A DNA stretch of 64,000 bases from Pseudomonas fulva NBRC 16637 = DSM 17717 (GTDB lineage: Bacteria > Pseudomonadota > Gammaproteobacteria > Pseudomonadales > Pseudomonadaceae): NCBI RefSeq assembly GCF_000730565.1, contig NZ_BBIQ01000023.1, positions 1-64,000 on the forward strand, given 5' to 3'. Below are positions 1 through 8,960 of this stretch, one piece after another. The notes under the pieces were generated by a model that saw nothing but the letters and a program-made list of their open reading frames with translations, was not told the origin of the DNA and did no database searches. Each line of letters opens with the position of its first letter. Position 1 is the stretch's first letter. The translations under genes and the position numbers were made by a program.

Positions 1-80
1 TCAAGATCAAGATCAAGATCAAGATCAAGATCAAGATCAAGATCAAGATCAAGATCAAGATCAAGATCAAGATCAAGATC
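1..80. repeat. Perfect hexanucleotide tandem repeat, (TCAAGA) about 13 copies
   Basis: The unit TCAAGA repeats without error from base 1, so the array probably continues left of the window. Forward frame 2 reads alternating Gln-Asp and stops at 95-97. Forward frame 3 reads alternating Lys-Ile, then an acidic tail rich in Asp and Ser, and stops at 129-131. It may be the 3' end of a gene with a dipeptide-repeat tail, but the start is outside the window and I cannot choose the frame. Changes in copy number would add or remove two residues without shifting frame. Confidence 0.9.
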
Positions 81-190
81 CACAGCAACAGCGGTGACGA
101 CGATGACAACTATGTTGGAAGTAGTTTGTAAGCGTGTCCATATCGAATAACTAAGAATTGAATATCGCCCCTAGGTACCCTTATCCCCCA

Positions 191-236
191 TGTGGGAGCG
201 GTCTCGTGCCGCGATGGGCCGCACAGCGGCCCCTGG
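191..236. repeat. REP-like intergenic palindrome
   Basis: The stretch begins TGTGGGAGCGG and contains a perfect 7-bp hairpin, GGGCCGC (216-222) and GCGGCCC (226-232). This resembles the dispersed extragenic palindromes of the P. putida/P. fluorescens group. The rest of 81-394 shows nothing else I can name apart from the possible 3' coding end in the repeat. Confidence 0.55.
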
Positions 237-394
237 CGTTATCGGATCGATCTCAGAAAAGACCAATTTGCAGCGACCCCTTTGAGAAGACGCTCCCACC
301 CCACGCCCACTCAGCCAGCAAACACCATGCTCGCTTGAACTTCCCTCTCCCATCCCACCTCGAAATATTCAGACATAACTACAGCGAGGCGGCC

Positions 395-2749
395 ATGTCG
401 CTCATCCACCCTCAAGCGCGATACAAGCCCTATAAAGATGCAGCAGGCGGTTGGGGGTCGGCGCGCTCTGTCATGACCATACTCTGGCGGGAACAGGCCA
501 TTACAACAGCACCCATGGCGCTGGTCAGGCAAAACAAACCCAAAGGCTTCGCCTGCGTCAGCTGTGCCTGGGCCAAGCCAGGCAACCCACACGCGCTGGA
601 GTTCTGCGAGAACGGCGCCAAGGCCACCGCCTGGGAACTTACCCGCCACCGCACCGGCCCGGATTTTTTTGCCACCCATACCCTCTCAGCGCTGCGCACA
701 TGGACCGATTACGCCTTGGAGCAGCAAGGCCGGCTGACCCACCCCATGCGCTACGACCCGGCTAGCGACCGTTACCAAGTTACCACCTGGGCAGAGGCGT
801 ACCAGCAGATCGGCCAACAGTTGCAAGCCCTGAGCCCGGACGAAACGGTGTTCTATGCCTCGGGCAGGGCATCGCTGGAAGCCTCGTTCATGTACCAGCT
901 GTTCGCCCGCGCCTACGGCACGAACAACCTCCCGGACAGCTCGAACATGTGTCATGAGAGCACGTCGGTCGGACTGCAGGAGAGTATTGGTGTACCCGTC
1001 GGCACCGTCACGCTGGAAGATTTTGAACACACCGACTGCATTTTCTTCTTCGGCCAGAACGTAGGCAGCAACAGCCCGCGAATGCTTCACCCGCTGCAGG
1101 AAGCGCGCAAGCGCAATGTGCCCATCATCACCTTCAATCCACTGCGCGAGCGAGGGCTTGAGCGCTTCGTCAACCCTCAATCCCCCAGTGAAATGCTGGG
1201 GCCTGAATCGACTGTGATCAGTACCCAGTATCATCAGGTCAAGGTAGGGGGCGACCTGGCAGCAGTGATGGGGATCATCAAGGCCCTGCTTGCGATGGAA
1301 CAACAGGCAAGTGACGAGGGCAAGCCGGCTGTGCTCGACCATGCGTTCATCCAGGCACACACCGATGGGTTGAACGCGCTGCGAGAAGAAGTTCAGCGCC
1401 ATGAGTGGGCGACCCTGGAGCGTCAGTCCGGCCTCGGGCGTGCTGCGATGGAAGCTGCAGCTACCGTCTATGCCCGTAGCAGCAAGGTCATGATCATCTA
1501 CGGGATGGGCATGACCCAGCACCGACGCGGTGTCGACAACGTGCAGATGCTGGTCAACCTGCTGCTATTGCGCGGCAACATCGGCAAGCCCGGCGCAGGC
1601 ATCTGTCCCGTGCGCGGGCACTCCAATGTGCAAGGCCAGCGCACGGTCGGTATCACGGAGGACCCGGCCAAGGTTCCGGGTCAAAAACTGCAAGCACTGT
1701 TTGGCGTGCAGGTTCCACCGAACAAGGGCATGGCCACGGTGGACTGCTGCCAAGCGCTCGTCGAGGGCAAGGTCAAGGCTTTCATCGGCCTGGGTGGCAA
1801 CTTCCTGCGGGCGATTCCCGACACCCAGTGCATGGAGGCGGCCTGGCAGACGCTTACGCTGAACGTCCAGGTGGCGACCAAGCTTAATCGCACGCATCTG
1901 TTCCCGGGGCGACATGGCTGGTTGTTGCCCTGTCTTGGGCACATAGAAGCTGATCGTCAGGAGGGTGTAGAGCAGGTCTATACCACCGAGGACAGTACCG
2001 GCTGCATCCGCGCCTGGCAGGGCCGCAATGAGCCAGCCAGTGAACACCTGCGCTCCGAAGTGGCGATTATTGCCGGGTTGGCCGAAGCGACCCTGGATCA
2101 GCGAACGACTGTCGACTGGGATGCTTGGCGCCACGACTATGCATTGATCCGCGAAGCGATCAGCCAGGTCTACCCCGAGATATTTCACAACATGGAAACA
2201 CGCATGTGGGAGCACGGCGGTTTCCATAGGCCCCTGCCGGCGGCTAAACGGGAGTGGCAGACCCCGTCTGGCAAAGCCCAGTTCGTGGCGCCCCAGGGGC
2301 TTGATGAGGACGACGACTTGCAGCCCGCTGTCTCGGCGCATGATGTGCTGCAATTGATGACGCTGCGCAGCAATGACCAGTTCAACACCACTGTCTATGG
2401 CTACGACGACCGTTTTCGTGGGGTAAAAGGCACCCGTAGCGTCGTGTTCCTCAATCGCAGCGATGTGGTTCGGTTGGGTTTGGCTGCAGGCGACTGGGTG
2501 CTGCTACGCACTGCTGTCGAGCCCCAGGTCGTGCGAGAAGTCGGTCCTTTGCAGATCATCGCCTATGACATTCCCGAAGGCTGTGCGGGCGCCTATTACC
2601 CTGAGTGCAATCCGCTGATCCCGCTGTGGCACCACGCTGAACGCAGCAAGGTGCCTGCCGCCAAGTGCGTGCCGGTGACGCTGCACAAGGTCGATCCCCG
2701 TGCAAGCGACCTCAGCAAGGCAGTGCCTGCGCACGATCAGATCAATTGA
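395..2749 (+). CDS. FdhF/YdeP-family molybdopterin oxidoreductase alpha subunit
   Basis: 784 aa if started at the ATG at 395. An in-frame upstream extension to 158 crosses the REP-like repeat and is unlikely to be coding. The N-terminus has a Cys pair (C54-x-x-C57, GFACVSCAW), as in YdeP-type proteins, which lack the full four-Cys cluster of formate dehydrogenases. Blocks typical of the bis-MGD superfamily follow, such as FFFGQNVGSNSPRM and LLLRGNIGKPGAGICPVRGHSNVQG, with a C-terminal dinucleotide-binding region near residues 650-770. The family is cytoplasmic. E. coli YdeP is linked to acid resistance, but the substrate is unknown. No accessory subunit or FdhD gene is adjacent. Length fits the family (about 760 aa). 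Confidence 0.85.
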   Translation: MSLIHPQARYKPYKDAAGGWGSARSVMTILWREQAITTAPMALVRQNKPKGFACVSCAWAKPGNPHALEFCENGAKATAWELTRHRTGPDFFATHTLSALRTWTDYALEQQGRLTHPMRYDPASDRYQVTTWAEAYQQIGQQLQALSPDETVFYASGRASLEASFMYQLFARAYGTNNLPDSSNMCHESTSVGLQESIGVPVGTVTLEDFEHTDCIFFFGQNVGSNSPRMLHPLQEARKRNVPIITFNPLRERGLERFVNPQSPSEMLGPESTVISTQYHQVKVGGDLAAVMGIIKALLAMEQQASDEGKPAVLDHAFIQAHTDGLNALREEVQRHEWATLERQSGLGRAAMEAAATVYARSSKVMIIYGMGMTQHRRGVDNVQMLVNLLLLRGNIGKPGAGICPVRGHSNVQGQRTVGITEDPAKVPGQKLQALFGVQVPPNKGMATVDCCQALVEGKVKAFIGLGGNFLRAIPDTQCMEAAWQTLTLNVQVATKLNRTHLFPGRHGWLLPCLGHIEADRQEGVEQVYTTEDSTGCIRAWQGRNEPASEHLRSEVAIIAGLAEATLDQRTTVDWDAWRHDYALIREAISQVYPEIFHNMETRMWEHGGFHRPLPAAKREWQTPSGKAQFVAPQGLDEDDDLQPAVSAHDVLQLMTLRSNDQFNTTVYGYDDRFRGVKGTRSVVFLNRSDVVRLGLAAGDWVLLRTAVEPQVVREVGPLQIIAYDIPEGCAGAYYPECNPLIPLWHHAERSKVPAAKCVPVTLHKVDPRASDLSKAVPAHDQIN

Positions 2750-2838
2750 GCGTGAGGGGTGCTGGACCATGCAGAATCGTGAAGGCTGTGTGCTGGTAAC
2801 CATCCCATTGTTCGTCTCGAGACGACAGGAGCGTAGTA

Positions 2839-3954
2839 ATGAATAAGCTGCCCGATGCCCCCGCCTTGGTAGTGCCATTACCTTTTGAGCCTGGGTTTGA
2901 ACAGATTCCCGAAGATGAAGCACAGACCAGCCAGGCGTTGCAGGATACGCTGCGCGAAATCATGGAGACCACCTTCAAGGACAATGGCCATGCCAACCGC
3001 AGCGTTCATGCAAAAGCACATGGATTGTTGCGCGGCACACTGAAAGTGGCGCCAGGGTTGCCGGCGCAGCTCGCTCAGGGGGCGTTCGCCACACCGGGTG
3101 AGTTCGATGCTTACCTGCGGTTTTCCACCAACCCGGGTGACATCCTCGATGACAAGGTTTCCACCCCACGGGGGCTGGCGCTCAAGATCGTTGGCGTACA
3201 AGGCCCGCGGTTGCCAGGCAGTGAAGGGCAAGTCACGCAGGACTTTGTCATGCAAAATGCCAAAGCCTTCACCGCGCCAGACCCCAAGGCGTTTCTCAAG
3301 ACGTTGAAGTTGCTTGCCAAAACCACTGACAAAGCGCCGGGTACGAAAAAGGTAGTGTCGGCCGTGCTGCGCGGTGCAGAAAAAGTGGTCGAAGCGTTTG
3401 GCGGTGAGAGCGGCACGCTCAAAAGCCTTGGTGGGCACCCTCAAACCCACATTCTTGGCGAAAGCTTCAGCACCGTCGTACCTGTACTCTATGGCCCTTA
3501 CTACGCAAAGCTTGCGGTAGTGCCCGTGTCGGCGGCCTTGACTGCGCTGACCGATCAGGTTGTTGACCTCAAAGACGATCCAGACGGGCTACGTCACGCC
3601 ATGGAAGCGTTTTTTGCAAGCGAGGGCGGCGTCTGGGAGCTTCAGGTCCAGTTGGCCACCGACCTTGATCAAATGCCAATCGAAGATGCATCCAGTCAGT
3701 GGCCCGAGACGCTCAGCCCCTATGTGGCCGTGGCCACGTTGGAGGTCAAGCCTCAAGCGGCATGGAGTGAAGAGAATGTGCGCCGTATCGACGACGGCAT
3801 GGCGTTCAGCCCCTGGCACGGTCTGGCGGCGCACAGGCCCTTGGGTGGCGTGATGCGGGTGCGCAAGCCGGCCTATGAAATGTCGGCCAATTTTCGTGGG
3901 CAGCACAATGGGTGCCCAATCCATGAGCCCGGTCCTAAAGGGCCGAGCCTGTAA
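2839..3954 (+). CDS. Catalase-family heme protein, short form without signal peptide
   Basis: 371 aa, well below the length of classical catalases. It keeps the catalase core: a likely distal His in RSVHAKAHG (H57 or H61), the block RFSTNPGD followed by TPRGLALKIVG, DFVMQNAKAF, and a proximal heme-ligand Tyr in RKPAYEMSANFR (R342, Y346). Members of this short family are heme peroxidases or catalases, some with little true catalase activity. The start ATG at 2839 follows GACAGGAGCG. It lies 89 bp after the YdeP-like gene and is followed 17 bp later by a small acidic gene, so the three may be co-transcribed. A second, SrpA-like member lies at the right end of the window. Confidence 0.85.
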   Translation: MNKLPDAPALVVPLPFEPGFEQIPEDEAQTSQALQDTLREIMETTFKDNGHANRSVHAKAHGLLRGTLKVAPGLPAQLAQGAFATPGEFDAYLRFSTNPGDILDDKVSTPRGLALKIVGVQGPRLPGSEGQVTQDFVMQNAKAFTAPDPKAFLKTLKLLAKTTDKAPGTKKVVSAVLRGAEKVVEAFGGESGTLKSLGGHPQTHILGESFSTVVPVLYGPYYAKLAVVPVSAALTALTDQVVDLKDDPDGLRHAMEAFFASEGGVWELQVQLATDLDQMPIEDASSQWPETLSPYVAVATLEVKPQAAWSEENVRRIDDGMAFSPWHGLAAHRPLGGVMRVRKPAYEMSANFRGQHNGCPIHEPGPKGPSL

Positions 3955-3971
3955 GTCGAGGAGAGTACGCC

Positions 3972-4130
3972 ATGCAACCAGAAACCGCGGGCACTGAAGA
4001 GAAAGGCCCAAGCGATGTGCCTTATATCAACGATCCGTTAAAACCGACTTCCCCTGCGCTCAATGACGCGGATGCCACGGAGGCGGCGGAGGCTGAGATG
4101 GACATCGAGGACGACGGCGAATCGCTCTAG
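3972..4130 (+). CDS. Small acidic hypothetical protein (52 aa)
   Basis: ATG at 3972 preceded by GAGGAGAGTACGCC, a good ribosome-binding site, 17 bp after the catalase-family gene. The product is strongly acidic, especially the last 25 residues (AEAEMDIEDDGESL), with no Cys, signal peptide or membrane segment. Composition suggests a disordered protein. The hairpin at 4136 just after the stop supports this as the last gene of the unit. I do not recognise the family. Confidence 0.6.
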   Translation: MQPETAGTEEKGPSDVPYINDPLKPTSPALNDADATEAAEAEMDIEDDGESL

Positions 4131-4135
4131 GTTCG

Positions 4136-4168
4136 CTGGCGCCGTCGCCCGAGCAGCGGCGGCGCCAG
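4136..4168 (+). terminator. Hairpin after the catalase/acidic-protein unit
   Basis: CTGGCGCCGTCGC (4136-4148) pairs with GCGGCGGCGCCAG (4156-4168) with one mismatch. There is no T-run afterwards, so it is either a weak terminator or an mRNA 3' stabiliser. Confidence 0.45.
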
Positions 4169-4325
4169 GTATGAAGTCTGAGTCTACCGGTCGTTTGAAT
4201 AAACCTTCCACGTGGTAAAGCCATCACCGCCTGATTTTTAGTGTTGTGGTTTGACTTGGCGCCGGCTTCGCCGGCTCCATGGCACGCTTGTGAGCCGTGG
4301 ACGGCAACCGAGCGCCAAGCGGCTT

Positions 4326-5654
4326 CTACTTGGCAGCCAGCGTTCCTGCGGCCTGCGCCTGTTCAAGCTGGCGCTTGCGGCCAATGAACAGCACCATGAC
4401 CCCAGCCAGCGTGCACAACGCCGCCAGTGGCATCAGTGCCAGTGCGTAGCTGCCGGTGGCGTCATGGATGGCGCCGTACACGTTGACCATCAAGCCACCC
4501 CCGATCAGGTTGGCCATGGCGCCAACCGCAGCCAGCCCAGCTGCTGCAGTGGAGGAGGACAACCAGCCCGACACCAATGCCCAGAACGGGCCTTTCATGG
4601 AGTAGGCCCCCACCAGCACCATGGTCAGCATCACCACCGTGGCCGGCAGTGACGAGGTGAACAGGGTCATCAGCAGGCCGGCCGCAATCAGCAACATGGT
4701 CATTGCGGTGTGCCAGCGACGTTCACCGGTGCGGTCGGAACTGCGGCCCCAGATGACCATCAGGATCGAGGCAACGCCATAAGGAATCGCGTTCACCAGC
4801 CCGATCTCCATGGAGCTCAGGCCGAAGGTCTTGAGCAGTTGTGGCGCCCAGACGCTCATGGTGCTGCCAGCCGCCGAGGCGCCCGAGTAAATCAGCGCGA
4901 GCACCCAGATGTCCTTGTGGCGCAGCAGTTTCCACAGCGAGATATGACCGATGGTGGTTTTCTGTGCTCGTTCCTCGGCCAACCGCCCGGTGAGCCAGCC
5001 GCGTTGATCGTCATTCAGCCATTTGGCCTGCTCAGGCCGATCGGTCAGTACGAACAGGCAGGCGATCCCCAGCAGCACCGCCGGGATGCCTTCGAGGATG
5101 AACAGCCAATGCCACCCACGCATGCCCAACCAGCCGTCCAGGCTCAACAGCAGCCCTGAAATCGGCGAGCCGATGAAGTTAGCGGCGGGAATGGCGACCA
5201 TGAATAGCGCCACCATGCGCGCGCGATACGCCGACGGCAGCCAGTAGGTGAGGTACAGCAACACCCCTGGGAAGAACCCGGCCTCGGCAGCGCCCAGCAG
5301 AAAGCGCATCACATACAGTGAGTTGGCCCCTTGCACGAAGGCGGTACCGGCGGAGATCAGCCCCCAGGTGATCATGATGCGCGCGATCCAGATGCGCGCA
5401 CCGTAACGCTGCATGGCCAGGTTGCTGGGGACTTCCACCAGGAAGTAGGCGAAGAAGAACAAGCTGCTGGCGAAACCGAAGACCTTGGCTGACAACTCCA
5501 GGTCCTGGTTCATCTGCAACGATGCCATGCCGATGTTGCCGCGATCGATGATCGCGATCAGGTAGCAGATGATCAGAAAGGGCAGTAGACGCCAGGCAAC
5601 ACGGCGCATGGTGGCGCGTTCGAGCTCGCTGGGCGGGGTTGAGGCTGCTTTCAT
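4326..5654 (-). CDS. MFS transporter, anion:cation symporter (ACS) family
   Basis: 442 aa with 12 predicted membrane segments. The start is the ATG at 5654 (MKAASTPPSEL), preceded by TTGGAGAGCACC; a longer reading to 5711 has no such signal. Family marks are DRGNIGMASLQMNQDL after TM1, RFLLGAAEAGFFPG and the central cytoplasmic loop with TDRPEQAKWL. ACS-family carriers import organic anions such as tartrate, phthalate, galactarate or hydroxyacids by proton symport. It lies downstream of the 2-hydroxyacid dehydrogenase on the same strand (gap 73 bp), so it probably imports the compound that the dehydrogenase and the divergent RraA-like aldolase handle. The substrate cannot be read from sequence. 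Confidence 0.85.
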   Translation of the reverse strand: MKAASTPPSELERATMRRVAWRLLPFLIICYLIAIIDRGNIGMASLQMNQDLELSAKVFGFASSLFFFAYFLVEVPSNLAMQRYGARIWIARIMITWGLISAGTAFVQGANSLYVMRFLLGAAEAGFFPGVLLYLTYWLPSAYRARMVALFMVAIPAANFIGSPISGLLLSLDGWLGMRGWHWLFILEGIPAVLLGIACLFVLTDRPEQAKWLNDDQRGWLTGRLAEERAQKTTIGHISLWKLLRHKDIWVLALIYSGASAAGSTMSVWAPQLLKTFGLSSMEIGLVNAIPYGVASILMVIWGRSSDRTGERRWHTAMTMLLIAAGLLMTLFTSSLPATVVMLTMVLVGAYSMKGPFWALVSGWLSSSTAAAGLAAVGAMANLIGGGLMVNVYGAIHDATGSYALALMPLAALCTLAGVMVLFIGRKRQLEQAQAAGTLAAK

Positions 5655-5727
5655 GGTGCTCTCCAATTGTTTTTTTTCTGGAGTTACGCAGGGGTCTGTG
5701 CGGCCGGACAAGCCGGCGCAAGGGCAA

Positions 5728-6705
5728 TCAGTTATCGATCAGGTGACGGTTCACCACACAGCGCGGGTCCAGCGCCTTGCCGTCCCAGGCATCGAGGATT
5801 TGCTGCAGGGCAACCAGGCCTACGCGGTCCCGGGCTTCGCTGGTGTTGGCCCCGATGTGAGGTGTGGCGACCAGGGTTGGCAGGCCCCACAGCGGGCTGT
5901 CGGCCGGAGGCGGTTCGGGGTGGAAAGTGTCCAGGCCGGCACCCCCGATGCGCCGCTCGCTCAACGCAAGCACCAAGGCCTCGGTATCGACCAGCTCGCC
6001 ACGTGCGGTGTTGATCAAGATGGCACCTGAACGCATGCGCTCAAGCTGCTGGGCGCCGATGAGGTTGCGATTGGTGTCTGTGAGGGGGCAATGCAGGCTG
6101 ATGATATCGCTATCGGCCAGCAAACGATCGAAATCCTCTTCGCGCTCGAGGTGATCACGCACGGGTAACTGCTGCAAGTAAGGGTCGTAAACCTTGACCT
6201 TCATGCGCAGCGGCGCCACCAGGTCCATCAGGATCGCGCCGATCGAGCCAAGGCCGACCAGGCCCAGTGTCTTGCCCGCCAACTCCATGCCGTTGGCAGT
6301 GGCCTTGTCCCAGTGGCCTTCGCGCATGCGCGCATCGAGCAAGGCGGTTTGGCGCGCAACGCTGAACATCAACGCAAAGGCGTGCTCGGCCACTGACTGG
6401 GCGTTGGCCCCAACGGCGACGGAGACAGGAATACCCCGGTCGGCGGCGGCCTGGATGTCGATGGTGTTGTAGCCGACCCCATGCTTGGCGACCACCTTCA
6501 ACGCGTTGGATGCGTCGATCATCGCGCGGGTCAGGCTGCCTTGTCGCACGATGATGGCATCGGGTTGCTCTGCGCGGATGATCGCTTCGAGCTCATTCTC
6601 GGACAGATAGGGCGTGGTGGGGATGACGCGGATGGCGTGTTGATCGGCCAGGCGCATCGCGTCGTCGGCCAGCGCCGGACCTGTCAGCAGAAGGGTACGG
6701 GACAT
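5728..6705 (-). CDS. D-isomer-specific 2-hydroxyacid dehydrogenase
   Basis: 325 aa, usual length for the SerA/GyaR/LdhA superfamily. The NAD-binding Rossmann motif is GLVGLGSIG. The catalytic set is the Arg in NTARGELVD, the acid in FHPEPPP and the His in TPHIGANT. The N-terminus (MSRTLLLTGPALADDAMRLADQ) starts directly with the substrate-binding fold, and there is no ACT domain, which argues against a biosynthetic serine enzyme. The family interconverts 2-hydroxyacids and 2-oxoacids with NAD(P). It is transcribed toward the ACS carrier and divergently from an RraA-type aldolase, which fits catabolism of a branched or dicarboxylic hydroxyacid. Confidence 0.85.
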   Translation of the reverse strand: MSRTLLLTGPALADDAMRLADQHAIRVIPTTPYLSENELEAIIRAEQPDAIIVRQGSLTRAMIDASNALKVVAKHGVGYNTIDIQAAADRGIPVSVAVGANAQSVAEHAFALMFSVARQTALLDARMREGHWDKATANGMELAGKTLGLVGLGSIGAILMDLVAPLRMKVKVYDPYLQQLPVRDHLEREEDFDRLLADSDIISLHCPLTDTNRNLIGAQQLERMRSGAILINTARGELVDTEALVLALSERRIGGAGLDTFHPEPPPADSPLWGLPTLVATPHIGANTSEARDRVGLVALQQILDAWDGKALDPRCVVNRHLIDN

Positions 6706-6774
6706 CGTCGATACCTTGTTTTTGTTGAAGACGGTAGGACTGCACTGAGTGCTTTCACCAATAACCTATCATAA

Positions 6775-6880
6775 TGAAATGGCGTTGCAACAATAGATTT
6801 TTAGTCAGCCACATTGCCGAATAACTGAGATTTCAAACCCTTGAAATCTGTTTAATGGAATGCCATTCTGAAATGGCGTT
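6775..6880. promoter_or_regulatory. Divergent promoter region with repeated operator-like element
   Basis: The 224-bp A+T-richer gap between the divergent dehydrogenase and RraA genes carries TGAAATGGCGTT twice, at 6775-6786 and 6869-6880. The second copy is half of an inverted repeat, AATGCCATT (6859-6867) with AATGGCGTT (6872-6880), one mismatch. Two copies between divergent genes suggest a dimeric regulator acting on both. No regulator gene lies next to the cluster. Confidence 0.5.
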
Positions 6881-6929
6881 CTGATTCGACGTTGAGCGCG
6901 CCCAATAAATCCAAGAAGAGGTAGGTCAC

Positions 6930-7607
6930 ATGAGCATTGGTTTCCAGGTGCTTGAGCGCACGCGAAAAATCGGTGATGAGTGGGTATCGCGCTACCGCGA
7001 GGTGCCGGTCGCCAACGTCAGCGACTCGATGAATCGCATGACGGCGGGTGGTGCGCGTTTGCGCCCCATGCACCGGGAAGGTGTGCTGTGCGGCGCGGCT
7101 CTGACGGTCAAGGCCCGTCCTGGTGACAACCTGATGCTGCACTACGCCATCGACAGCGCCGAGCCAGGTGATGTGATCGTGGTCGATGCCGGCGGCGACC
7201 TGACCAATGCTCTGATCGGCGAGATGATGGTGGCGTACGCCGTGAAGCGCGGTGTAGCGGGCATCGTCATCCATGGTGCAATCCGCGATGCTGGCAGCAT
7301 CAAGGCCGGTGACTTCCCCCTGTTCGCTGCCGGTGTTTCCCATCGCGGCCCTTACAAGGACGGGCCGGGTGAGATCAACGTGCCCATCGCCATCGATGGC
7401 ATGGTGATCGAACCCGGGGACCTGATCATCGGTGACGATGACGGCTTGCTGTGCGTACCCTATGCCCATGTCGCAGAGGTCTACCAACGCGCCACGGCCA
7501 AGCACGCTGCCGAAACGGCGCAAATGCAACATATCGCTCAAGGTACCAATGACCGCACCTGGGTCCTGGAGTCCTTGAAAAAGAAAGGCTGCCTGCTGCC
7601 AGGCTGA
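6930..7607 (+). CDS. RraA-family protein, probable 4-hydroxy-4-methyl-2-oxoglutarate/oxaloacetate-type aldolase
   Basis: 225 aa, ATG at 6930 after AAGAAGAGG. The family blocks are present: VANVSDSMNRM near the N-terminus, GDVIVVDAGGDLTNALIGEMM, and RGVAGIVIHGAIRDAGSI. The last contains the Arg and Asp (R-D) used for substrate and metal binding in HMG/CHA aldolases. True RraA (RNase E inhibitor) is about 160 aa; this protein is longer, as in catabolic enzymes of the fold. Context (ACS importer, 2-hydroxyacid dehydrogenase) favours a metabolic aldolase or decarboxylase. The name RraA should not be taken as function. Confidence 0.8.
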   Translation: MSIGFQVLERTRKIGDEWVSRYREVPVANVSDSMNRMTAGGARLRPMHREGVLCGAALTVKARPGDNLMLHYAIDSAEPGDVIVVDAGGDLTNALIGEMMVAYAVKRGVAGIVIHGAIRDAGSIKAGDFPLFAAGVSHRGPYKDGPGEINVPIAIDGMVIEPGDLIIGDDDGLLCVPYAHVAEVYQRATAKHAAETAQMQHIAQGTNDRTWVLESLKKKGCLLPG

Positions 7608-7677
7608 GGATCGACCCGCACGTGGTCCGAGCAAGATCCTTCAATGGCGGCTGCTTCTCACCTGAGGACTCGCTCAC

Positions 7678-8910
7678 TTGTCTGACCTGACGCCGCCCCC
7701 TCGTACCCGTTGGCCTTCTGCTGTACGCGCATTGGGCCACCATCATTTCCAGGTTTATTTTGCCGGCCAAGGCGTTTCGACCTTGGGCAAGTGGGTTCAG
7801 CAAGTCGCGCTGTCCTGGTTGGCCTATCACCTGACCGGGTCAGCTGTATTGCTGGGCCTGATCACCTTTCTTTTTCTCGCCCCGCAGTTGATCGTCGGTC
7901 CGTTCGCAGGCGCCTGGATCGATCGCCACGACAAGCGTCGACTGCTGATCGTGGTCCAGTCGATGCTGGTGGCGCAATCGGCCGCGCTTGCGCTAGTGAC
8001 CTGGGCTGGTTGGGTAGATGGCCCCTTCATTGCCGCAATGGCACTGCTGCTGGGCTTGCTCAATGCCGTCGAAACACCCCTGCGTCAGGCCCTGATCGGC
8101 TCTTTCGTGGAAGATCCAGCTGACCTGCCCAACGCGCTGGTCCTCAACGCGATGCTTATCAACGCCGCCCGCTTCGTGGGCCCGCCACTGGCCGGCGGGC
8201 TGATAGCCGTGGCGGGGGAGGCGGCTTGCTTCGCCTTGACCGCCGTCGCCTTCACCGCGCTGCTGGCAGGGTTGCTGAAGGTGCAAGCCACAGCCAGCCC
8301 TCGGGCGACAGGTTCCACTGCCCAGGTCTTTCGTGAGGGCCTCGCTTATCTATGGCGGGAACAGGGCGTCAGGCAACTGCTGTTCAATGTCATCATGGTC
8401 AACCTCCTGGCGTCCTGCTATGCAGCGCTTCTGCCGATCCTGGCCAAGCGCGTGTACGCCGGTGACGCACGGGTGCTGGGCTGGCTCTGGGGCGCGGCAG
8501 GCGCTGGCGCGTTCGTGGCCACGTTAGTGCTGGCGGTGGGCGGAGCCTTGCCTCGCCTTCGGCAGTTCATCGAAGTGGGCGCAGGGCTTTGCGCCCTGGC
8601 ACTGCTGGGTGTGTGCTGGGCAGGGCAGTGGCAGCTGGCATTGCTGGCGCTTCTGGTGCTGGGGTTCGGCATCACGCTGAGCAACGTGAGCACCAACATG
8701 CAGTTGCAGAGCCAAGCGCCGGGCCATCTGCGCGGACGTGTCATTGCGTTCTACATCGCCATGCGCTTCGGGTTCGAGGCGTTGGGTGGCATGGCCGCCG
8801 GGCTGCTGGCTGCTCGTGTGGGCGCCCCGGCCACCTTGGGTGCAGCCGGGGCAGTGTTGCTGTTGGGTGTCGCGGGGACTTGTGCATGGCGCAACCGTCG
8901 GGCTGCATGA
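7678..8910 (+). CDS. MFS transporter, EntS/MFS_3-like exporter
   Basis: 410 aa from a TTG start at 7678 with GAGGA upstream; no in-frame ATG fits the N-terminus. About 12 membrane segments are predicted. Marks of the group are FAGQGVSTLGKWVQQVALSW in TM1, the loop AGAWIDRHDKRRLL, and PLRQALIGSFVEDPADLPNA. Relatives export siderophores, macrolides or other small molecules, and this one's substrate is unknown. It is convergent with cyoD, 50 bp away, and 70 bp downstream of the RraA-type gene, so it could be transcribed with that gene. Confidence 0.8.
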   Translation: MSDLTPPPRTRWPSAVRALGHHHFQVYFAGQGVSTLGKWVQQVALSWLAYHLTGSAVLLGLITFLFLAPQLIVGPFAGAWIDRHDKRRLLIVVQSMLVAQSAALALVTWAGWVDGPFIAAMALLLGLLNAVETPLRQALIGSFVEDPADLPNALVLNAMLINAARFVGPPLAGGLIAVAGEAACFALTAVAFTALLAGLLKVQATASPRATGSTAQVFREGLAYLWREQGVRQLLFNVIMVNLLASCYAALLPILAKRVYAGDARVLGWLWGAAGAGAFVATLVLAVGGALPRLRQFIEVGAGLCALALLGVCWAGQWQLALLALLVLGFGITLSNVSTNMQLQSQAPGHLRGRVIAFYIAMRFGFEALGGMAAGLLAARVGAPATLGAAGAVLLLGVAGTCAWRNRRAA

Positions 8911-8960
8911 GCGCGCCGGTCCGACCTGCTGGTGGCAGGCCAGCCCGGATGGGAAGACAG

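Noticed and set aside
158..394. N-terminal extension of the YdeP-like gene
   Set aside because: It crosses a REP-like palindrome, is Pro/His-rich and unlike the family. ATG 395 fits the family N-terminus.
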